A DNA stretch of 35,453 bases from Deltaproteobacteria bacterium. GTDB lineage: Bacteria > Myxococcota > B64-G9. The position numbers were made by a program, and so were the translations under genes. Below the pieces are notes generated by a model. That model was not told the origin of the DNA, did not search any database, and was given only the letters and a program-made list of their open reading frames with translations. The number at the start of each line of letters is the position of its first letter. The stretch's first letter is position 1. Positions 15,548 through 24,013 of this stretch are shown one piece after another. The stretch spans positions 1 to 35,453 of the forward strand of contig JAUXGL010000019.1 of assembly GCA_030622135.1 (NCBI GenBank), in the 5' to 3' direction.

Positions 15548-18031
15548 TTATTTCGGAATATTTCCTTTGATTATCTTGGTGGTGGTTTTGTCGGGGAAGA
15601 TGGTGACCTTTTCGGTCTTGGTTTCACCGGTTGAAAACTTGATGGTAACGGTGTGCTCGCCGGCTTTGATCTGGTGATTGATCAAAGGGGTGTTCTTGCC
15701 GGTGTTCTTTCCGTCGATGTAGATCTTCCCCCAGGGCTTGGAGTTGAGACGGAGGAGTCCAAAGCCTTTGGCCCTGGCGGTGGCTTTTTCTTTGGGCTTT
15801 TCTTTCGCCGGAGGGGTTTTTCCGTAGGGTCTTGGCGGTGAAGTCGGTTTGACCTCGTCTGGAGGCGGCGGAGCGGCTCCTTCTGTGGCGGGTGGTTTTT
15901 TCTCCAACCGCAGCTTGACTTTCTTTTCCGGCGATCCGTCGTAGATGATGGTGCCCGTCCAGGGGGAGAAACCCGGGCTCTCGAGCTCCAGCCGGTACTG
16001 TTTCGTGGCTTTCAGGGCTTTGATGCGCTTGGGGGTGCGTCCGCGCGGCGATCCGTCCAGCTTGATCCAGGCTCCCGGAGGAATGGAATTCACGTCAAGG
16101 TCGAATTGTTTCTCTACGAGAACCACTTTTTCCGAGCGCTTTTCCTGAGTCTTGAGCTCGAAAGTCTTGGTCTGCGGGATGTACATGGCGTGTTCGAAGG
16201 TGAATGTGTGGGGAGTCCCGGGCGGGACATTATCCAATCGCAGCGGGCTTTCAGCGCCGACCTTTTCCCCGTTCATTTTCACGATGGCGTTTTTGGGCGC
16301 GTAGGTAAGCTCCAGAATGGCTGGTAATAATTTCATGCTGATAGCGATGTTCCGTTCGGTTCCCGCCTCGACGTTGATTTCCTTTCTGTAGGGCCGGTGG
16401 TTCTTGGCGATCGCTTCCAGGACATGCATCCCGGGTTTGACTTTCTCGACCGGGCTGACGATCACCTGGCCGTCCAGCCGGATCTTCGCCTGGGGTGGCG
16501 TGCATTGAATGTTCAGGGTGGTGCTACCTCCCAACATGCCCTGTTGCCGCAGGTACTTGAACACGGCGAACCCGAACACTCCCACCGCCACTATGGCCAA
16601 CAGCGCGATGAACAGATTGACCATGGAGCGTTTTCCCGCCGATGGGTGCCGGCCGGCCAGGGTGGTTTCTCCCGTGGTTAGTTCCTCGATGGGGGCGGCG
16701 CTGTCGTTGGATTGGGGCTGCATCGGTGTTCTGGGGGTGAGGCTGATGTCTTCCTTCTTGGTGGATGTTTGGCTGTCCCCGGAGTCCCACGGTGGTGGTG
16801 TCGGGTTCGGACCGGCGACTGGAGGTGGGATCGGGGGCCGGCTGCGCAGCTCGGCTAGGATGTTGTCCAGTCCGCTCGCCCGCGCGTCGACCACCACGGT
16901 TTCGATATCGTCATCCTCGTCGTCGACGAATGTCTCGACCACCGCAGGAGGGCTTATTGACTTCGCCTGCTCGGGCAGGACGGGGGGAGCTCGCCCGGGG
17001 ACGGTCGGCTTCGAAGGAACCCTTTCTCCAGTGTCTTCGCGCAGGCCGTTCTCGATGTTTTTCGTCATTTCGTCGTATTGCTTGTGACGTTCCAACTCCC
17101 TCGCGATGTCGGTCTTGAAGGCCCTTTTCATGTAGGCGGCCAGATCCTTCCGGCCGAAGTTCGATTTGTTCATGATCAAGAAACGCTGGAGATCTTCCTG
17201 CATGTCGTAGGAGGTCTTGTAGCGGTCGTCGGGGTCTTTCGATAAGGCCTTGAGGACGATTTTCTCCAGGGTGTCCGGTATCTTTTGGTTGTACGCGGTC
17301 GGCGGAAGGATCTCCACGTTGCGGACCTTTTCCAGGGTGTAGAACTCACTCTTACCGGTGAATAAGCACTTGCCGGTGAGCAACTCGTAGAGAATGATGC
17401 CGGCCGAGAATATATCACTGCGACCATCCAGGGGGAGGCCCCGCACCTGCTCCGGGCTCATGTAGCCGAATTTCCCCTTGAGCATGCCGGCCTGGGTTCG
17501 CGAGGCTTTGTTGGCGGCCTTGGCGATGCCGAAGTCGATGATTTTCACCTCTCCCTCGTAGGAAACCAGGATGTTCTGGGGGCTCACGTCACGGTGAACT
17601 ATGTCGAGATCGAGCCCGGCGGCGTTTTTCTTTCGGTGGGCGTAGTCCAGTCCCTCGCATATCCGGATCATGATGTACGCGGACATGGGGATGGGTAGGA
17701 GCAGGTTGCGCCGGTTGTGACGATCCCAGATGTTGCGCAGGTCTTTGCCGTGGACGTACTCGAGAGCGATGAAATAACTGTCTTCGATATTTCCCAGATC
17801 GAAAATCTGAGCAATGTTTGCGTGGTTGAGCTGAACCGCGATTTTGGCCTCGTCAATGAACATAGTAATGAAATCTTCATCCTCGGCCACGTCGGGCAGA
17901 ATGCGCTTGATGGCGATGAGCTTTTCGAAACCCTCCACGCCGAAACTCTTGGCCTTGAACACCTCGGCCATGCCGCCTACACTTATGCGTTCTAGAAAGT
18001 AATACTTGCCGAATTTCTTCGGTTGCTTCAA
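15548..18031 (-). CDS. Transmembrane serine/threonine protein kinase with four PEGA repeats
   Basis: 827 residues. The start is TTG 18031; an in-frame stop lies two codons upstream and the kinase fold begins at residue 7, so no other start fits. Kinase marks: SVGGMAEVFKA, K42 in AIKRI, HRDVSPQN (146-153), DFG (166-168), SPEQ (192-195). A long acidic and Pro-rich linker (about 330-468) leads to one membrane helix (470-493). Four PEGA-type domains follow at about 504-569, 571-640, 642-712 and 757-823, the last after a Pro/Lys-rich spacer. A receptor kinase whose outer part senses or binds envelope material is the likely role. It shares its plan with the kinase at 1293 but has twice the PEGA units. 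Confidence 0.92.
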   Translation of the reverse strand: MKQPKKFGKYYFLERISVGGMAEVFKAKSFGVEGFEKLIAIKRILPDVAEDEDFITMFIDEAKIAVQLNHANIAQIFDLGNIEDSYFIALEYVHGKDLRNIWDRHNRRNLLLPIPMSAYIMIRICEGLDYAHRKKNAAGLDLDIVHRDVSPQNILVSYEGEVKIIDFGIAKAANKASRTQAGMLKGKFGYMSPEQVRGLPLDGRSDIFSAGIILYELLTGKCLFTGKSEFYTLEKVRNVEILPPTAYNQKIPDTLEKIVLKALSKDPDDRYKTSYDMQEDLQRFLIMNKSNFGRKDLAAYMKRAFKTDIARELERHKQYDEMTKNIENGLREDTGERVPSKPTVPGRAPPVLPEQAKSISPPAVVETFVDDEDDDIETVVVDARASGLDNILAELRSRPPIPPPVAGPNPTPPPWDSGDSQTSTKKEDISLTPRTPMQPQSNDSAAPIEELTTGETTLAGRHPSAGKRSMVNLFIALLAIVAVGVFGFAVFKYLRQQGMLGGSTTLNIQCTPPQAKIRLDGQVIVSPVEKVKPGMHVLEAIAKNHRPYRKEINVEAGTERNIAISMKLLPAILELTYAPKNAIVKMNGEKVGAESPLRLDNVPPGTPHTFTFEHAMYIPQTKTFELKTQEKRSEKVVLVEKQFDLDVNSIPPGAWIKLDGSPRGRTPKRIKALKATKQYRLELESPGFSPWTGTIIYDGSPEKKVKLRLEKKPPATEGAAPPPPDEVKPTSPPRPYGKTPPAKEKPKEKATARAKGFGLLRLNSKPWGKIYIDGKNTGKNTPLINHQIKAGEHTVTIKFSTGETKTEKVTIFPDKTTTKIIKGNIPK

Positions 18032-18066
18032 AGCTCACCCTGAAAAGATTCCTCTTAGATCTCGGA

Positions 18067-18095
18067 AAGTTACCAACCGAAGCGCCCGAAGTCAA
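18067..18095 (-). promoter_or_regulatory. Predicted promoter of the four-PEGA kinase
   Basis: On the minus strand: TTGACT (18095-18090), 17-bp spacer, TAACTT (18072-18067). The expected start near 18060 leaves a leader of about 30 bases with GGGTGAG just before the TTG codon. Confidence 0.45.
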
Positions 18096-18121
18096 ATTGT
18101 TTTTGATTGTTTTTTATCGCC

Positions 18122-18150
18122 TTGACATCAACCGCCGTGGCCGATATCGT
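18122..18150 (+). promoter_or_regulatory. Predicted promoter of the DUF2007 gene
   Basis: TTGACA (18122-18127), 17-bp spacer, TATCGT (18145-18150). It stands back to back with the kinase promoter, 26 bp between the -35 boxes. Confidence 0.5.
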
Positions 18151-18190
18151 GCGGTGTTCTGCATACGAATTGCACGGGAGGTTGTGTTCA

Positions 18191-18541
18191 ATGCCCTTTT
18201 GTCCAAAATGCCAGTACGAATACAACGCATCGGCGAAGATCTGTCCCGAGTGCAAAGAGGATCTGGTCGATCGACTCGAAGCGGTGCCCAGCGGGGAGGA
18301 CTTCGCCGAGGTATACATGGTGTCAAACCGGATGGAGGCCGAGGTGGTTCGCTCGATCCTGGAAGAAAACGGGATCGACTACCTGATCCGGGACCTGAGA
18401 ATGTTTCCCGTCCTGCCGGACTTCGGCCGCCGGGCCCGGCTGCGAATTGCCGTTCCCAAGAGCCAGGAGGCGCAGGCCCGCAAGATGCTGGAAGAAGCCC
18501 GTTCCGATGGGGCCTTGACCAGTCAGGGCCGGTTCCTGTAG
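18191..18541 (+). CDS. Zinc-ribbon and DUF2007 domain protein
   Basis: 116 residues; GGGAGG lies 8 bases before the ATG. An N-terminal zinc ribbon has CPKC (4-7) and CPEC (18-21). The remainder is a DUF2007 domain (FAEVYMVSNRMEAEVVRSILEENGIDYLIRD...LRIAVPKSQEAQARKMLEEA), a small fold named putative signal-transducing protein and related to GlnB-like proteins. The role is unproven. It is cytoplasmic and monocistronic, and its stop is only 5 bases from the converging stop of the ABC permease. Confidence 0.85.
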   Translation: MPFCPKCQYEYNASAKICPECKEDLVDRLEAVPSGEDFAEVYMVSNRMEAEVVRSILEENGIDYLIRDLRMFPVLPDFGRRARLRIAVPKSQEAQARKMLEEARSDGALTSQGRFL

Positions 18542-18546
18542 TTGTC

Positions 18547-19902
18547 TTACCTTCCGGTCAACGCCGCGGACGGATCCATGGCCGCGGCGCGGCGCGCGGG
18601 GAAAAACGCTCCCAGGATACAGAAAGCCACCGCAAACAAGACGGAGCCATAGAACAGCCAGGCGGGGTAGGCGAAGAAACTGTCCGGTTTGAAGGGGAAA
18701 TCGGGTAGCACCTTTACGACGAAGAGATCCAAGAGCAGGCAGGCGGCGACTCCCAGGCCCATCCCCAGGGTTCCGCCGACCACGCCGACAAAGGTGGCTT
18801 CTCCGAGGATGATGGCGCGGATGTCCGTTCGGGAGGCACCCAGGGCGCGCATCAAGCCGATCTCGCGTTTGCGTTCGTAGATGATCATGAAAAAGGTATG
18901 GGCGATATTCACCGCGGCGATGCCGACGATGATGAGACTGATCAAGCTGAATCCCAAGGTGACCAGAGTGACGATCAGGCCCACGCTCTCGGCCATGCGC
19001 CTCTCGCTCAGATCGATGTCGAAGCCCAGCTTGCCGATGCTTTCCTGTACCGGGCCGAGCCAGTCGGAAGACTCCACTTCGAGGATGGCCGCGTCGTACT
19101 CGCGCGCCGCGCGTTTACCTGCAAACATGCGGTTGTATTTTTTCACCGTCTCAAGAGGAATGCTGATGCCTCCCATGATGGCATGGTGACTCAGGCCTAC
19201 CACCCGCATGCGGGTTTGCAGGGCCTGACCCTTCACGTGGTGCGAGATGAACGAGTGGTTGAGAGTGAGCGGAAGCGGAGGAATGAAGGGCAGTAGCATT
19301 TCGTTGATCTTGGGAAGATTCCGAGCTTGGGCGAAGGAGGTGTTGTAGATCTCGATCATCCGGCGCGAGAGCATGACCGGAATGGGTTGGCCGGGTCCCG
19401 GATCCGCAAACCGGCCGGCCACCACGTCGTCCTGCACCAAGCGTGGATCGATCCCGTTGCCCATGATCTCCAACCACATGCGGACGTCTTTCACCGCGCC
19501 GAGCATACGCGGATTTATCCCCGGGATCTTCGCGATCATCGACAGGGCCGCCGCCGGAATCAATCGGCCGTCCATCCGGGAAGAGGCCAGGCAGGCGAGT
19601 TGCATGCGCGGGTAGACCGCCTTGACGCCGGAGGTCTCTTCAAACTGCCGCAGGGCCTCATCGTCGATGATGCGACCTCCGGCCAGCGCGTCGAATTGTG
19701 CGGTTCGTGGAACCACCTGGATCCGGTTGGCGTCCACCGGAAATATTTCCTTAGCCACGGTGTGTTTGATCCCGTTACCCAGGGCTATGAAGAAAAAGAA
19801 GCTGGAGATGCCCACCACGATTCCCACCGAGGAGAAGATCAGGTTTTTCCGGTTACGTCGCAGGTTTTGGGAGATTATCCGGCTTAGCTTTCCGGGCTTC
19901 AT
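18547..19902 (-). CDS. ABC transporter permease, MacB/FtsX type
   Basis: 451 residues. One membrane helix near the N-terminus (about 21-42), a large periplasmic domain (about 45-308), then three helices (about 310-340, 365-390, 410-435). The cytoplasmic segment YERKREIGLMRALGASRTDIRAIILGEA is the FtsX/MacB signature that couples to the ATPase. Such proteins move periplasmic lipoproteins, peptides or drugs mechanically rather than importing solutes. The ATG overlaps the stop of the ATPase gene by four bases (ATGA). The four-helix topology fits a type VII ABC system. Substrate unknown. Confidence 0.9.
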   Translation of the reverse strand: MKPGKLSRIISQNLRRNRKNLIFSSVGIVVGISSFFFFIALGNGIKHTVAKEIFPVDANRIQVVPRTAQFDALAGGRIIDDEALRQFEETSGVKAVYPRMQLACLASSRMDGRLIPAAALSMIAKIPGINPRMLGAVKDVRMWLEIMGNGIDPRLVQDDVVAGRFADPGPGQPIPVMLSRRMIEIYNTSFAQARNLPKINEMLLPFIPPLPLTLNHSFISHHVKGQALQTRMRVVGLSHHAIMGGISIPLETVKKYNRMFAGKRAAREYDAAILEVESSDWLGPVQESIGKLGFDIDLSERRMAESVGLIVTLVTLGFSLISLIIVGIAAVNIAHTFFMIIYERKREIGLMRALGASRTDIRAIILGEATFVGVVGGTLGMGLGVAACLLLDLFVVKVLPDFPFKPDSFFAYPAWLFYGSVLFAVAFCILGAFFPARRAAAMDPSAALTGR

Positions 19903-20573
19903 GGATTTTGTCCGTTCACCAGGCGCCCGTCTTCCAGGTGCAGGGCCAGGGTGGCGTTCTTGAAAAGGAACTCTTCGTGGGTGACGGCCACGACGGTGAG
20001 ACCGTCATCGGCATTGAGGGATTCGAACAGGGAGATGATCTGGCTTCCGGTGTTGGTGTCCAGGTTTCCGGTGGGTTCGTCGGCCAGAATCAAGCGCGGC
20101 CGGGAAAAGAGCGCCCGGGCGATGGCCACCCGCTGCTTTTGTCCTCCGGAGAGTTGCCCGGGGAGCTTGCGTAGCTTGTCCCTCAGTCCCACCCGGGCCA
20201 GCACCTCCTCGGCGCGCTCGGGTGCTTGGGTGTCCTCCCTTGAGAAGAACGTGCTGAGGGCAACGTTCTGGAGTGCGTCTAGGTGTTCGAGCAGGTTGAA
20301 GTGCTGGAATACGAAACCTACTACTTGATTGCGAAAGCGGCTGAGCTCGCGGTCGTTCATCTGCTTGAGGTTCTTCCCGGCGATCACGGCAGTGCCGGAG
20401 TAATCTCCGTCCAGACCTCCGAGGATGTTCAGCAAGGTGGTTTTTCCAGAGCCCGAGGTTCCCACCACGGTGACGAACGCGCCGGCCGGTACGTCGAGGG
20501 TGAGGTCCGACAATGCCGAGGTAGCCGCTTCGCCGGTTCCGTATTTACGGGAGATGTGATCGAGATGAATCAC
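19899..20573 (-). CDS. ABC transporter ATP-binding protein, MacB/LolD type
   Basis: 224 residues starting at GTG 20573. All motifs are intact: Walker A GTSGSGKT (38-45), Q-loop Q90, signature LSGGQ (141-145), Walker B LILADE (161-166), H-loop H199. The sequence QHFNLLEHLDALQNVAL is typical of the MacB/LolD/FtsE clade. It powers the permease encoded immediately downstream. The GTG overlaps the stop of the upstream gene (GTGA), so all three proteins should be made in matched amounts. Confidence 0.93.
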   Translation of the reverse strand: MIHLDHISRKYGTGEAATSALSDLTLDVPAGAFVTVVGTSGSGKTTLLNILGGLDGDYSGTAVIAGKNLKQMNDRELSRFRNQVVGFVFQHFNLLEHLDALQNVALSTFFSREDTQAPERAEEVLARVGLRDKLRKLPGQLSGGQKQRVAIARALFSRPRLILADEPTGNLDTNTGSQIISLFESLNADDGLTVVAVTHEEFLFKNATLALHLEDGRLVNGQNP

Positions 20574-22201
20574 TGGATGTTCAAGTGACTCGCGAAGGTT
20601 AAACCATCTGGGAGGAAGCGGACTACGGCGGTGAGCTCCCTCAGGTTCTTGACCACGGAAACGGCCATGTCCAGGATCATTTTGACCAGCATGCCGCCTT
20701 CACTCATGCTGGATGCGTCCAACGCGGAAACGGCGTCTAGCACCTGGCCGAAATTCAGATAGCCTACCAGCAAGGAGTCTGCCGCAAAGAGCTTGCCGGC
20801 CTTGGCCGATAGCCTAGACGGCAGGCCGGGGTTTTTCTTGCCGATCATCCCGGCGGCCACCTCGGTACATTGATCGCCGACGCACAGACCGACGAGATCC
20901 TGGTGGTAAAATACGTGGAATTTCATTTCGTGCATGCTCGGGAACGTGAGGACCCGCAAAGGGCCCGCCTTCGATCTGGTCGCGGGCAGCCGATCGCCGG
21001 CTGTACTGACGGCCTGATCCACGATCTTTGCCCACGCCGCACCATCTTTGAGTTGGATCCAGGTCAGCAAGCGGAAAGCGCTGCCGATGTCTCCCTCCCC
21101 CTGGCCGGCGATCATGCGCTTGATCTGCTCCGGTTTGCCCAGGGAGATTCCCACCACCGCGTTGCCGCTCAGATTTCGGATCGTGCTGCCCTGTACGTCC
21201 GATCCCACGGCTGCTTTCGCTTGGGCAAACACCCGGTTGAGCTGCGCTTTGGCCTTGGGATCCTTCTCGAAGATAAGATCCAGCAGTTTGTTGGTGTTGA
21301 CCCGTATCTTCAAGGCCGCGAAGGTATCGTCGGGCAGCAGTTTCTCCAGATGGGCGTCGGTGACGCCGGTGGTGAACCCGCTTAATTTCTTGGTTGACTC
21401 GGCGTCCAGGCCCAGAAAGCTGTCTAAGGAAAGCCCATCCGGTGCCGCGGAGAATGCCAGGGTTATTCCTTCCTTCAGGCTGCCGGCCAACTCGGGATTG
21501 GTGTTTTGCAGAATCGCTTCGGCTTTGGACCCGCAAATCAGCAGCAAGACATCCGCATCTTTCGATACTTTCTTAGAAAGTTTCACGAACCACCCGGCCC
21601 GGGCAAGACTCCGATCCGCTTTTTGGGTAGCATAGGCTTGGAGCAAGTCCGGATCGGCACCGGCCGTGGTCATGATCGCGTATCCATCCACAAAGGTGTA
21701 CAAGAGCCTCGGGACCATGCGGTCGCCGATCTGGGTTCCCAGAGAAGTAATGCTGACACCATCTTTTTTACTCGTGGAGACCTGATCCGCCGCCAGCAGC
21801 TCCTGCATGCGTTTCTGCGTTTCGGCCTCGAAGGCTTTTTGGTCGGAGACGCCCACCACCACAACCGTCCGGGCTGGATCCAGGACTACGGCCAGGCCTT
21901 TTCTTGGGTCCACTCCGATCTTTTTCCAGTCTTTTACGACGAACGGATCGAAACCCAGAAGCCGGGCCAGCTCTATCTTTCCCTGGCTGGCAAACGATGC
22001 CACCGGACCAACGGAGAGTTTTTTCGCCAGGGCGTCGACGTCGGCGATGGTCTTTGTGAGATCCGGAAACAACAGCACGCCGGTTACATCTCCGGGGATC
22101 AATCCGGCCAGGGTAGCGGCGCCGCGCTTTTCGCTCTTGGTGCAGGAGAGGGAGAAAGCCAGAAGCAGGCCGAGAACAACGAAAAAGGGTTTTCGTTCCA
22201 T
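20570..22201 (-). CDS. Exported protein resembling DUF3352, first gene of the ABC operon
   Basis: 543 residues with a signal peptide ending near AFSLSC (Cys20). The lipobox is imperfect, so lipoprotein status is likely but not certain. The chain has an N-terminal LAGLIPGDVTGVLLFPDLTKTI, a segment GLAVVLDPARTVVVVGVSD and alternating alpha/beta units, which recall the DUF3352 family of secreted proteins; I hold this match loosely. AAGGAGTG precedes the ATG. It overlaps the ATPase gene and so is probably the periplasmic partner of this ABC system. No enzymatic motif is seen. Confidence 0.8.
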   Translation of the reverse strand: MERKPFFVVLGLLLAFSLSCTKSEKRGAATLAGLIPGDVTGVLLFPDLTKTIADVDALAKKLSVGPVASFASQGKIELARLLGFDPFVVKDWKKIGVDPRKGLAVVLDPARTVVVVGVSDQKAFEAETQKRMQELLAADQVSTSKKDGVSITSLGTQIGDRMVPRLLYTFVDGYAIMTTAGADPDLLQAYATQKADRSLARAGWFVKLSKKVSKDADVLLLICGSKAEAILQNTNPELAGSLKEGITLAFSAAPDGLSLDSFLGLDAESTKKLSGFTTGVTDAHLEKLLPDDTFAALKIRVNTNKLLDLIFEKDPKAKAQLNRVFAQAKAAVGSDVQGSTIRNLSGNAVVGISLGKPEQIKRMIAGQGEGDIGSAFRLLTWIQLKDGAAWAKIVDQAVSTAGDRLPATRSKAGPLRVLTFPSMHEMKFHVFYHQDLVGLCVGDQCTEVAAGMIGKKNPGLPSRLSAKAGKLFAADSLLVGYLNFGQVLDAVSALDASSMSEGGMLVKMILDMAVSVVKNLRELTAVVRFLPDGLTFASHLNIQ

Positions 22202-22229
22202 TGCTTACACTCCTTCCGAACTATGCCCT

Positions 22230-22258
22230 CCCATACCATTCTGGACTCGCTCAGTCAA
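22230..22258 (-). promoter_or_regulatory. Predicted promoter of the ABC operon
   Basis: On the minus strand: TTGACT (22258-22253), 17-bp spacer, TATGGG (22235-22230), 29 bases before the ATG at 22201. Confidence 0.4.
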
Positions 22259-22351
22259 TCCGTGGCATTCTTTCATTCTCTCGGTTGTGGTACCGATCGG
22301 GGGGACTGTTCTGGCTGGCCGTTGACGTCGGCTACAGGTTGTGAGCCGAGG

Positions 22352-22382
22352 TTGACAGCATGCACGCCATTTGAGTTATGCT
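22352..22382 (+). promoter_or_regulatory. Predicted promoter of the first coiled-coil/TPR gene
   Basis: TTGACA (22352-22357) with TATGCT at 22377-22382 (19-bp spacer). The leader would be only about 12 bases, and no Shine-Dalgarno precedes the ATG at 22401. Confidence 0.4.
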
Positions 22383-22400
22383 TATGAACACTGAAAAATA

Positions 22401-23909
22401 ATGACGGGTTCGGACCAGATAACGAAGCTAAAGGATCGCAACGAGCAGTTGCAGAAGCAGCTAGATGGCTCAAGGAAGAGGGTTTCCGATCTTGAGGCCC
22501 AGCTCAAGCGCACTCGTTCGCCTCCGCCCCTGCCCAAGGACGGCACCGGACCGGACGAGGATCCCGGCGAACTGGAGAAAAAGCTTCAGGAGTTGACCGA
22601 GAAGCTTGCCAAGCAAAATCAGGAATTTGAACGCTCTCGGGGCGAGCTTCAGAAGGAGCTAGCGGTGGCTCGCGCGGAGCGGGATGAGTTTGCCGAGCAA
22701 TTGCGTACGCTTCGCGAAAAACCGGCCCGGACGGCAAGCTCGCCGTCCGGGGGCAAGGGGAGGGAGGAGCCCAAATACGATCCGGAGACCCAGAAGTACA
22801 AGTTCTCCTGGGTGGGCGACTCGCGAAAGGACGGCGGGGATAAAGGCCCGCCCGCGGCAAAGCAGCAGGGATCCGCCGAGTTGGACCGGCGCGCCACCGA
22901 AGAGAAGATGGCGGCCATGGCCATCAAAAAGCAGGTTTCGGAGCAGGGGAAACCCGCCCAAAAGGTGGAGAAAAAGGCGGAACCGAAAGGAGAGCAGAAA
23001 GAAGACGAAGAAGAGCTTGAGGAGACCGCGTCCTACTCAGTCGAGGAGTTGCTGGAGAAGGTCGATTCGGAAGATTTGGACGTCGCCGTGGTGACCAGCG
23101 AAAGCGGTGGTCGGCCCGTGCTGCGGATGCATGCAGTGCCGGACGACGAGTTGGCGGAACCAACCTTCCAGGAGTCGGAGGAATCACTGGTCGCCGGGTC
23201 CCGGGAGGAGGAGGTCACCGACAAGAGAACCGACGATGACTCCGATGTCATTACGGTGGAGAAGATGCTGGAGGAGGTTTCTCCGGCGGTTTTCAAGCCG
23301 TTGTTTGCCAGGCTCACAAAAGCGTTATTCGATCACCGGGCTCTGATCTTGAAATCCCTGTTCTTTTTGGTGGGAGCGGGGCTGGGGGTCGGCCTGGCCC
23401 TTCTGATTTTCATCGGTTCCGACACTAAGGAGCCCGGCCTAGAGGAAGGCGCCGGGGTTGCAGAGGAAGTTGTCAAAGCGCCCGCCGAAGCGCCCGAAAA
23501 GGAAAAGACCGGGAAGACGGATGCGGTCAAGCCGGACAAGGAAGACGTTACCGCGGACACCGCCAGGCCGAAGGCGGATAGAGCCCCGGTCGAGTTGGTG
23601 GAGCCGATCTACCAGGCCGCCGCCATCATGGACAAGCAGGCGGCGGTGAAGATCGGCGCCACCCTGGGGGCTTTTGTCGGCAAGTATCCGAAGGATCCCC
23701 TGCTGCGATACCACTACGCTCGTGCCCTCTATCTCAAGGGAGACGTGTACGCGGCCGTCGTGCAGTTGGAAGAAAGCCGGAAGCTGAACCCGGACCTGCC
23801 CGAGGTGCACTACATGCTCGGAAGCATCTACTTGCAGACGGGCGACGAGAAGAAAGCCCACGAAGCAATGAACAACTTCGCCCGCCTGACCGGAAAAACC
23901 AATAAATAG
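22401..23909 (+). CDS. Coiled-coil / single membrane helix / TPR protein
   Basis: 502 residues, no signal peptide. Residues 1-108 are heptad-rich coiled coil broken by a Pro-rich stretch (40-55). Residues 110-300 are charged and probably disordered. One membrane helix lies at 315-338, a Lys/Glu/Pro linker at 340-395, and TPR units at about 430-497 (DPLLRYHYARALYLKGDVYAAVVQLEESRKLNP...VHYMLGSIYLQTGDEKKAHE). With the N-terminus inside, the TPR part faces the periplasm. The gene at 24014 has the same plan. No Shine-Dalgarno is evident. A scaffold linking a cytoplasmic filament or complex to the envelope is an inference only. Confidence 0.85.
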   Translation: MTGSDQITKLKDRNEQLQKQLDGSRKRVSDLEAQLKRTRSPPPLPKDGTGPDEDPGELEKKLQELTEKLAKQNQEFERSRGELQKELAVARAERDEFAEQLRTLREKPARTASSPSGGKGREEPKYDPETQKYKFSWVGDSRKDGGDKGPPAAKQQGSAELDRRATEEKMAAMAIKKQVSEQGKPAQKVEKKAEPKGEQKEDEEELEETASYSVEELLEKVDSEDLDVAVVTSESGGRPVLRMHAVPDDELAEPTFQESEESLVAGSREEEVTDKRTDDDSDVITVEKMLEEVSPAVFKPLFARLTKALFDHRALILKSLFFLVGAGLGVGLALLIFIGSDTKEPGLEEGAGVAEEVVKAPAEAPEKEKTGKTDAVKPDKEDVTADTARPKADRAPVELVEPIYQAAAIMDKQAAVKIGATLGAFVGKYPKDPLLRYHYARALYLKGDVYAAVVQLEESRKLNPDLPEVHYMLGSIYLQTGDEKKAHEAMNNFARLTGKTNK

Positions 23910-23962
23910 GGTTGATCGGAGGGTTTGATGGTCATCTCAAAATCTGCCATCCTGTCAGTTTG

Positions 23963-23991
23963 TTGACACTTTTCGGCCCATTCGCTACTTT
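23963..23991 (+). promoter_or_regulatory. Predicted promoter of the second coiled-coil/TPR gene
   Basis: TTGACA (23963-23968), 17-bp spacer, TACTTT (23986-23991), in the 104-bp gap between the paralogues. The second gene can therefore be transcribed independently. Confidence 0.5.
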
Positions 23992-24013
23992 TGTATGATG
24001 GCAGGGTCAGCGG

